Below, in pieces: positions 56,030 to 61,509 of a stretch of DNA of 61,509 nucleotides. Origin of the DNA: a virus; the IMG/VR virus record IMGVR_UViG_3300036766_001627, positions 1 to 61,509 of that record; one strand, written 5' to 3'. The position numbers and the translations under genes were made by a program. The notes beneath the pieces were generated by a model. It made no database searches, had not been told where the DNA came from, and worked only from the letters and a program-made list of their open reading frames with translations. Position 1 is the first letter of the stretch. The number at the start of each line of letters is the position of its first letter.

Positions 56030-56938
56030 ATGGCTGAAGAAGTGGTGCCCATTCCCGTCAATGACCGTAAAGCGGGGTTGGGCCATTACTTGCCTCTCCA
56101 AGAGGTTGTGGCCATTGAGAACTCTCCTACGGCTACCTCAGCCGTCAATCAGCACAAGCGAACCACCAGACCTGGAGCCATCCAGCGAAGATGCGTCGCT
56201 CGGTTCCCCATGAACGAGGATCGAAAGAACAGGTACATCGAGGGATTGCGTCTCACGGGCAGCCATAAAGCGGCTGCCCTGTACGCGACACCTATCGACC
56301 CCAACTTTCCCGCCAGTGATAAGATGATTCAGCAGGGCCACGGCTACAGCACTTTTCTCCAGCTCAGGCAGCGTGACCCCGAATTCGCGGCGAAGTGCCA
56401 GGATGCGTTAGATAACGCAATCGCCAGGCTTGAGAAAATCGCCTATCGGCGGGCCTTCGTACCCGACACGCGACCTGTGTGTGACAAGGATGGGAATGTG
56501 GTCGCCGTGGCGAAGGCATGGGGAGAGGCGAACAAGCAGATGCGGTATCTGCTCGCTCGCCACGATCCCGAGTGGATTGAGAAGCGGGGCGTCACAGTCT
56601 CGGGCACTATAAACCACGACCATGTCTCTGTTCCGGGCACGATGGGCGTGACTACGGCTGATCTTCGGCTCCTACCTCGGGATCGTCAGGAGTTGTTCTT
56701 CAAGCTGATGGACGAGATCGAGGAGGCGCGCGAGAATCGGGAGATGAACCTCTTGGAAGGAGACACCATTGAAGGCGAAGTTATCTCTGACGGAGGCGAT
56801 CAAGAAGGTATACGACAGGATGCAACGGCTCTTCCAGGGCCTAGCGTTATCGGAACTGCGGGAGAAGTCCTCGCAGAATCCGCCGGTGCAACCTCCGCCA
56901 CGGAAGATTCCTTGACAACACCAAATCCTGTGGTATAG
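56030..56938 (+). CDS. Terminase small subunit-like protein
   Basis: 302 aa from ATG 56030, leaderless. Central DNA-binding type region: RKNRYIEGLRLTGSHKAAAL, YSTFLQLRQRDPEFAAKCQD and IARLEKIAYRRAF, the pattern of small terminases with an N-terminal HTH followed by W/D-rich helices. About 80 disordered acidic residues at the C-terminus. Recognises the packaging site. Separated from the large subunit by seven small genes. Confidence 0.65.
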   Translation: MAEEVVPIPVNDRKAGLGHYLPLQEVVAIENSPTATSAVNQHKRTTRPGAIQRRCVARFPMNEDRKNRYIEGLRLTGSHKAAALYATPIDPNFPASDKMIQQGHGYSTFLQLRQRDPEFAAKCQDALDNAIARLEKIAYRRAFVPDTRPVCDKDGNVVAVAKAWGEANKQMRYLLARHDPEWIEKRGVTVSGTINHDHVSVPGTMGVTTADLRLLPRDRQELFFKLMDEIEEARENREMNLLEGDTIEGEVISDGGDQEGIRQDATALPGPSVIGTAGEVLAESAGATSATEDSLTTPNPVV

Positions 56939-56939
56939 T
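56912..56939 (+). promoter_or_regulatory. Promoter fused to ATG (leaderless type)
   Basis: TTGACA, 16-nt spacer, TATAGT, 6 nt, ATG 56946; overlaps the small terminase 3' end. Confidence 0.7.
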
Positions 56940-56945
56940 TGTGGC

Positions 56946-57224
56946 ATGAGTAGCCGTGCCATCGTCAACTACCTGCTTATCTCGTTGGCCCTGAGTATCG
57001 CTTCAGCGTTTTTGCAGGTCAGGACTGATCCGAGTCTGAGTAATTTTGTATACGGGGTTGTAGGCGGCCTGTTTTTTTTCATCGTAGGGATTCCGTTCCT
57101 GCTCTGCATGTTGTTTGGTTACTTCCTGCGGCCCAGGACTGTCTTCAGGGTAGGCACCTATAGTCGGAACGGCCGACCGCCGGTAACTTACGTCGGTCAC
57201 AGCATCTATTTTGGTCCCCGTTAG
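56946..57224 (+). CDS. Membrane protein with two TM helices, leaderless
   Basis: 92 aa. TM1 YLLISLALSIASAFL, TM2 FIVGIPFLLCMLFGYFL, basic C-terminal part (RTVFRVGTYSRNGRP). Size and two-helix layout would suit a holin, but location in the packaging block and a separate promoter leave this open. Confidence 0.55.
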   Translation: MSSRAIVNYLLISLALSIASAFLQVRTDPSLSNFVYGVVGGLFFFIVGIPFLLCMLFGYFLRPRTVFRVGTYSRNGRPPVTYVGHSIYFGPR

Positions 57225-57233
57225 GAGAACACC

Positions 57234-57803
57234 ATGTTTGTACTTTCAGAAGATCGTCTCAGTCGCCTCTTGGTATTAAGGACTAAGTCGTATTCCCAGG
57301 AGGAGTTCGTGGCAGATGCTGATGCTCTGTTCGCGGAGCAGCGGGCGGCCGATGAGGCAGAGCGGCCACCAGCCCGCTACTCGAAACCCCTGGGAGAGGG
57401 TGTAGACCAGTGGGAACAGGTTGAGGGAACCAGCATCCGCACGAGAGACGGGAAATTTGTAGACCATGATGGTGCTCCATGCGCTGATCCGTCTGGTCCT
57501 TACGCTGGTGCGTCTGTATGGACTGGCTTCGCTGCCCAGATCGTGGCGACGATGGCGGAACGGGGTTCAAACTACGACAGTCCGCGGAACAACTTCTCGA
57601 ATATAGCCTCACTCTGGTCCAACTGGTTGAGCAAGCGGCTCGGGCAGAGCGTTGTCTTCAGCGCCGAGGATGTGGCTATTTTCAACATCCTCCAGAAGCT
57701 CAGCAGATTGACCTACAAGACGCACAACGATAGCCTGCTCGATATCGCAGGCTATGTCGAGACTATCGCCACGCTTCCGGCGTCTATGCGGAACACGAAG
57801 TAA
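57234..57803 (+). CDS. DUF6378-like phage protein
   Basis: 189 aa, SD TTAGGAGAA. C-terminal RGSNYDSPRNNFSNIASLWS and FSAEDVAIFNILQKLSRLTY then HNDSLLDIAGY match the pattern of the small phage domain known as DUF6378 (all-alpha, MazG-like in style). Perhaps a nucleotide-metabolism regulator. Confidence 0.65.
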   Translation: MFVLSEDRLSRLLVLRTKSYSQEEFVADADALFAEQRAADEAERPPARYSKPLGEGVDQWEQVEGTSIRTRDGKFVDHDGAPCADPSGPYAGASVWTGFAAQIVATMAERGSNYDSPRNNFSNIASLWSNWLSKRLGQSVVFSAEDVAIFNILQKLSRLTYKTHNDSLLDIAGYVETIATLPASMRNTK

Positions 57804-57843
57804 CGAAGCAACGAACAGAATATTTTTTTTCCAAGGAGAGACA

Positions 57844-58161
57844 ATGAGCGAGATCAAAGACACAGACCTCAAGATTCAATCGACCGTCGTGGAGTCTTCA
57901 AAAGTCAGCCGGGTGAAGAAGCCTTGCCTGTTCGTGATCCAGGTCCGCTGCGGGGACGCCTGGTACGACTGTGTTGTAGAGGAGGTCCTCGACAGTACGG
58001 CCGCGGCGCTCGCGTATCTGCGTGGTGGTAAGAAGATCACCTATCCTGTTTTAGTGAAACCGAGTGGCATTAGTAAACTTAGCTACCGCATCGTCGCCGT
58101 GAAGGGCACTGTCGAGGTGGAGACGACGAGCGTTGTGCAGCGGAAGCTGAGTGTCGTCTGA
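57844..58161 (+). CDS. Hypothetical protein (105 aa)
   Basis: ATG 57844 with AAGGAGAGACA upstream; an earlier in-frame ATG at 57754 lies inside the previous gene. Beta-rich: PCLFVIQVRCGDAWYDCVVE, KKITYPVLVKPSGISKLSYR. No family recognised. Confidence 0.6.
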   Translation: MSEIKDTDLKIQSTVVESSKVSRVKKPCLFVIQVRCGDAWYDCVVEEVLDSTAAALAYLRGGKKITYPVLVKPSGISKLSYRIVAVKGTVEVETTSVVQRKLSVV

Positions 58162-58194
58162 TTGGGTTGGGCAGAAGATTCTTTGGGAGTCATC

Positions 58195-58599
58195 GTGAGC
58201 AAACCATTCATCTACATCGCCTCTCCCTACACGCGAGGTGACGCGGCGCTGAACACTCGATACCAGATGGAGCTGTGGGACCAGCTTGTGACAGACGGGA
58301 TCGTGCTTCCCTATGTCCCTCTCCTCACACACTTCCAGCACATCTTCTTCCCCCGACCATACAAGGACTGGATCGACTACGATCTGGAGCTGATCCGCCG
58401 CGGTACCTTCGACGCCTGCCTCCGCATGGATGCCGTGTACGAGGACAGGGGTGTCTCTTATAGGGAGAAATTTAGCAAGGGCGCCGATGGCGAGGTGGCT
58501 CTGTTCATGTCTCTGGACCTTCCTGTGTTTGTCAACGACCTGAAGACCATGTACGAGTGGGCGAAGCTGCCAGAAGGGCCGGTGCGACGATGTTCGTAG
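58195..58599 (+). CDS. Nucleoside 2-deoxyribosyltransferase-like protein (DUF4406-like)
   Basis: 134 aa from GTG 58195 (GGGAG 6 nt upstream; TTG 58162 is less likely). KPFIYIASPYTRGDAALNTR, VLPYVPLLTHFQHIFFPRPY and DWIDYDLELI give the Rossmann-like motif SPY...N and the YD pair of phage deoxyribosyltransferase-like proteins. Would alter nucleotide pools or bases. Confidence 0.7.
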   Translation: MSKPFIYIASPYTRGDAALNTRYQMELWDQLVTDGIVLPYVPLLTHFQHIFFPRPYKDWIDYDLELIRRGTFDACLRMDAVYEDRGVSYREKFSKGADGEVALFMSLDLPVFVNDLKTMYEWAKLPEGPVRRCS

Positions 58600-58760
58600 C
58601 TGAGTTACCGCTGGAGAGTGTCGAGGTGGCCAGATACATGGGCTGGACATGTAAATATATGGGCAGCGGGACCTGGCTCATCTACGTTCTTGATTATTCT
58701 GCTAGAAAGGCTGTAGAGCGTACTTTGGGATTCGAGCTGTCTTGGGTGGAGCAAAGATGA
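58590..58760 (+). CDS. Small hypothetical protein (56 aa)
   Basis: ATG 58590 overlaps the preceding gene by 10 nt. ELPLESVEVARYMGWTCKYM, GTWLIYVLDYSARKAVERTL: alpha-beta-alpha. No family recognised. Confidence 0.55.
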   Translation: MFVAELPLESVEVARYMGWTCKYMGSGTWLIYVLDYSARKAVERTLGFELSWVEQR

Positions 58761-59047
58761 ACGAGGCACGGGTGAAATTGGAGCTTCTGCAGGACGACCA
58801 GACCTTCGTTGTCTCGCTGAAGCTGTCGGTCAGAAGTACCACGGCGGTCCCACCCATCTGGGTAGACATCACGCTGAACCCCGATAGCACCTCGCTGCGG
58901 GAAGATGTGAAGGCCGCGGCGGAGGCACTCGCCAGACACCTCGGTCTTTATCATATGCAGAACATTGATCCCGCTGATACGGCGCGGGCAGCGTTGGACG
59001 CGCTTGAGGAGGTCTTCGCACGAGCCGCGGAAGCCAGGAGAACTTGA
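58757..59047 (+). CDS. Hypothetical protein (96 aa)
   Basis: ATG 58757 (GGAG 6 nt upstream), ATGA overlap. VKLELLQDDQTFVVSLKLSV then an Ala-rich helix ending. No family recognised. Confidence 0.55.
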   Translation: MNEARVKLELLQDDQTFVVSLKLSVRSTTAVPPIWVDITLNPDSTSLREDVKAAAEALARHLGLYHMQNIDPADTARAALDALEEVFARAAEARRT

Positions 59048-59049
59048 TT

Positions 59050-59511
59050 ATGGAAGACACAGAGCCTACGCCCGAGGAGCCTACACCCGAGGAGCAGGCA
59101 GAAAAACACACTTCTTTCTACAATTCCGTTATCTCCGCCGCTATCTGCAAAGGAGTAGCCACAGTGGAGGCATGGAAGTGTCCCTCCTGCGGTCTCATCC
59201 AGTACGTTCTGCACGACGGCGCTGAGGTGTTGCCCTGTCAGAAACCAGGTTGCTCTTACAGGTATCCATCCCGCGCTCCGCGGCGGCCGCAGCGAGGTGA
59301 GAAGACACTCGGCCATGTCGAGTTCGCCCTGGATATGATCGCGGAGACAAACGCGGAGGCCGCTGCGTCCCTGCCGCCTATCGCCGCGGGTGAGATGGCT
59401 GGTTACTCGGCCGATCTGCGTCTCCTCCTCGCCCGACATACGGCGCAGGTCACATTGGGAACGATCAAGCATGTCCGCCTGCTCGCCGAGGCGGCGGCGG
59501 GGGTTCTGTGA
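59050..59511 (+). CDS. Zinc-ribbon protein next to large terminase
   Basis: 153 aa from ATG 59050 (AGGAG 9 nt upstream). Acidic Pro/Glu start, ribbon WKCPSCGLIQYVLHDGAEVL then PCQKPGC, helical C-terminus (TLGHVEFALDMIAETNAEAA). Overlaps the terminase start (GTGATG). May be a packaging accessory; inference from position. Confidence 0.55.
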   Translation: MEDTEPTPEEPTPEEQAEKHTSFYNSVISAAICKGVATVEAWKCPSCGLIQYVLHDGAEVLPCQKPGCSYRYPSRAPRRPQRGEKTLGHVEFALDMIAETNAEAAASLPPIAAGEMAGYSADLRLLLARHTAQVTLGTIKHVRLLAEAAAGVL

Positions 59512-61193
59512 TGTCGTCGCTCCAGAGTCTAAACGCTCGCAGCGACAGGCTTCGCGCCAAGATCGAACTGGGTCTGGCCACCTCTGCGGACCAACATCTT
59601 TATAGACGTAGTGGCCGTCTCATCGGCACAGATTCGGAACATGCGATGTATGTACCGAATCCCCCAACGCTGGAGGAGTGGCTGCGGCAGCCGGCTGATG
59701 CTCTGAGCCAGCAGGACGTGCAGTGGCGCGAGGAGGGGGGAAACTGGCTGGCCTTCTACGGGACTAGCAGGCTCGTGAGGTGTCCGCAGGAGGGGAGCCA
59801 GAAGAAGTTTGTCACGTCGCCGATCTTCGAGACGCTCGCGGCCGGGAACAGAGGAGGCGGCAAGAGTGACGCCGCCATCATGCGGTACATACAGCACGTA
59901 GACAGGGGCTTCGGGGCCGACTGGGTTGGTCTGATTATCCGTAATACAAGTCCCGAACTGAAGGACATCATAAAGAAGTCAGAGGAGATAATCCCGGCGA
60001 TCTGGCCCGCGGCCGCCTACAACATGAACGAGAAGATGTGGACCTTTCCAGGCGGGGAGAAGCTATACTTCCGCCACCTGGACAGAGAAGAGCAGTTTCA
60101 GTCCTACAAGGGCTGGGAAGCCCCGTTCGTCCACTTCGAGGAACTCTCACACTGGCTCGACGACCGCTGCTACCGCAAGGCCATCTCTATCTGCCGCTGC
60201 AAGAATCCCGCAGCTCCGCTCATGTTCAGCGCGACTACGAATCCTGGAGGACCCGGCCACAACTGGATCAAGCGCAGATTCCGTCTTCCTCTTTCTCCAG
60301 GCACTATCGTGGGACCTGTGATCCAGGAGACAGACGAGGAGGGCAGAAATCTGAAGGCGAGAGTAGCCATATCTTGCAGCTTCGCCGATAACCAGGTTCT
60401 GGCCCGCGCCAATCCCGACTACCTGCAGGGGTTGAAGAGCGCCGCCACCTCGGAGCACGAGAAACAGGCATGGGTATTCGGCTCCTGGAACATCATCAGC
60501 GGCGGCATGTTCGACGACCTGTGGGACGCGAAGATTCACGTCCTACCCGACCTAGACCCAAGAAAGTTACCGGGGGGCTGGCGCATCCACCGGGCCTACG
60601 ACCACGGGCAGAGCAAGCCGTTCAGCGTCGGCTGGTGGGCGACTAGCAACGGCGAGGCCATAAAGATCGACGGCAGAACAATCGGGTCCGTGCCGGGCGA
60701 CGTTATCAGGGTTTTCGAGTGGTACGGCTGTGGCAAAAACGAGAACGAGGGCCTTCGTATGAATGCGGGAGACATCGCCCTTGGTATTATCGAGCGGGAG
60801 ATCGAGCGGGGCATCCGCGGCCGGGTCCGGCGTGGAGTGGCGGACACGAACATCTTCGACGACTACCAGCCGGGCAGAAGCGTCGCCGGCGATATGGCCC
60901 GCGCCGGCGTGTCGTGGTACCCTGCTGATAAGGGTCCGGGTTCGAGGGTGCAGGGCTGGCAGCAGATGCGGACATTCCTCACCGGCGCCTTCCCCGTCGT
61001 CGGCGGGACACGGGAGCAGCCTGGACTGTTCGTGTGCGAGCGGTGTGTGGACTTCATCAGGACAGTACCTTCGCTGCCGCGGGACAAGAACAAGGTAGAC
61101 GACGTACAAACGGATGCGGAAGACCATGTTGGGGATGAGACGCGCTACTTTTTGAGAATGAAACATATGCAGATTACGCAGAGGGAGTTCTAG
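59508..61193 (+). CDS. Terminase large subunit
   Basis: 561 aa (GTG 59508; ATG 59511 equally possible). N-terminal ATPase: Walker A-like LAAGNRGGGKSDAAI, IIRNTSPELKDIIKKSEEI, Walker B-like PFVHFEELSHW, motif III MFSATTNPGG. C-terminal RNase H-like nuclease: HRAYDHGQSKPFSVGWW (first Asp) and GVADTNIFDDY, DVQTDAEDHVGDETRYFL (further acidic residues). Motor that packages the genome; TerL of the Terminase_3/6 type. Confidence 0.9.
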   Translation: MMSSLQSLNARSDRLRAKIELGLATSADQHLYRRSGRLIGTDSEHAMYVPNPPTLEEWLRQPADALSQQDVQWREEGGNWLAFYGTSRLVRCPQEGSQKKFVTSPIFETLAAGNRGGGKSDAAIMRYIQHVDRGFGADWVGLIIRNTSPELKDIIKKSEEIIPAIWPAAAYNMNEKMWTFPGGEKLYFRHLDREEQFQSYKGWEAPFVHFEELSHWLDDRCYRKAISICRCKNPAAPLMFSATTNPGGPGHNWIKRRFRLPLSPGTIVGPVIQETDEEGRNLKARVAISCSFADNQVLARANPDYLQGLKSAATSEHEKQAWVFGSWNIISGGMFDDLWDAKIHVLPDLDPRKLPGGWRIHRAYDHGQSKPFSVGWWATSNGEAIKIDGRTIGSVPGDVIRVFEWYGCGKNENEGLRMNAGDIALGIIEREIERGIRGRVRRGVADTNIFDDYQPGRSVAGDMARAGVSWYPADKGPGSRVQGWQQMRTFLTGAFPVVGGTREQPGLFVCERCVDFIRTVPSLPRDKNKVDDVQTDAEDHVGDETRYFLRMKHMQITQREF

Positions 61194-61194
61194 T

Positions 61195-61509
61195 ATGAGT
61201 AAGATTTGCAAGGACTGTGGGATAGAGAAGGACGTGGAGGAATTTAATAAGGACCTCTCCTGCGTGGGCGGAAGGAGGCCGGTTTGTAGGGCTTGTGAAA
61301 CGGAAAGGAAAAAGAAAAGAAGAGCCAACGAATCCAGCGATACTGCCAGTAAGAGTAAGATTTGCAAGGACTGTGGGATAGAGAAGGACGTGGAGGAATT
61401 TAATAAGGACCTCTCCTGCGTGGGCGGAAGGAGGCCGGTTTGTAAGGCTTGTGAAAAGGAAAGGGATAAGAAAAGAAGAGCCAACGAATCCAGCGAGACT
61501 GCCAGTAAG
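61195..61509 (+). CDS. Endonuclease VII-family HNH nuclease, N-terminal zinc-ribbon repeats (runs off the end)
   Basis: 105 codons from ATG 61195 (GGGAG upstream, one base after the terminase stop). Two near-identical 52-residue units SKICKDCGIEKDVEEFNKDL...CVGGRRPVC(R/K)ACE..R...RRANESS(D/E)TASK. Continues in frame into base 80, where a third unit leads to the HNH core. Each unit has two CxxC pairs, expected to bind zinc and perhaps DNA. Confidence 0.8.
   Translation, partial: MSKICKDCGIEKDVEEFNKDLSCVGGRRPVCRACETERKKKRRANESSDTASKSKICKDCGIEKDVEEFNKDLSCVGGRRPVCKACEKERDKKRRANESSETASK
61198..61509 (+). repeat. 156-bp coding tandem repeat and right-hand terminal repeat
   Basis: Units 61198-61353 and 61354-61509 differ at about ten bases; a third partial unit is at 80-220. 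Bases 61431-61509 equal 1-79. Confidence 0.9.

Noticed and set aside
55766-56101. 111-aa reverse ORF across the 55.8-56.1 kb promoter region
   Set aside because: It reads through the promoter and start of the small terminase gene; no SD, odd composition.
60567-61484. 305-aa antisense ORF over the large terminase gene
   Set aside because: It mirrors the terminase coding strand and repeat composition; a long shadow frame is expected in GC-rich DNA.

Overview
The window looks like an essentially complete genome of a dsDNA tailed phage with siphovirus-type tail genes (tape measure, tail tube, gpG/gpT-type frameshift pair, lambda L/J-like tip). Bases 1-79 are identical to 61431-61509, and an endonuclease VII-type gene reads in frame from 61195 across the end into base 80-502, so the map is probably circular or circularly permuted. 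The host is unknown. A candidate lipoprotein spanin suggests a two-membrane envelope. The unusual number of leaderless promoter-ATG units recalls phyla where leaderless mRNAs are common (Deinococcota, Actinobacteria), but this is only a hint.

Layout. About 56.0-61.5 kb continuing through 0-19 kb (+) is the packaging and morphogenesis block: small terminase, small accessory genes, large terminase, endonuclease VII-type HNH, portal, scaffold, capsid, two paralogous head proteins, connectors, tail terminator, tail tube, tail chaperones with a -1 frameshift site, tape measure, distal tail proteins, tip protein. About 19.2-22 kb holds a membrane protein, a T5 A1-like protein and a chimeric gene that carries a copied piece of the tip gene. 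About 22-38 kb (+) is DNA modification and replication: Mom-like modification enzyme, SNF2-type helicase, tRNA-Met, an SSB-like protein, a Dda/RecD-like helicase, PolA, VRR-NUC-like nuclease, primase-SF3 helicase and RecJ, interrupted at 32.4-32.8 kb by a striking four-hairpin GT-rich repeat array. About 38-41 kb holds small proteins, including a candidate unimolecular spanin. About 41-46.3 kb is a collagen-like fibre plus four tandem paralogues, probably the host-recognition apparatus. About 46.4-48.7 kb has a XerC/D-like recombinase and small leaderless genes, including a membrane-anchored protein with a clan CD (caspase-like) HG...AC signature.

The only reverse-strand block, 48.6-51.2 kb, encodes a sigma-70-like factor, a Nudix protein and small genes. 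It is followed by a roughly 1 kb gene-free region with repeated dyads (51.3-52.25 kb), then a compositionally different islet of small SD-led genes (52.25-55.4 kb) with terminators, C-rich tandem repeats, GGTCC(G/T)ATAA repeats and a candidate 64-nt sRNA.

Two expression styles are visible. Structural genes are packed with overlaps and Shine-Dalgarno (SD) sites. Many non-structural genes are each preceded by a TTGACA-N17-TATAAT-like promoter whose -10 ends 5-6 nt before the start codon, which predicts leaderless transcripts. The most unusual observations are these promoter-ATG units, the in-frame capture of a 406-bp tip-gene fragment by a tiny membrane protein gene, a glycine-rich module repeated in three different virion proteins, and the repeat arrays. 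No database search was possible; names rest on motifs, gene order and family knowledge.
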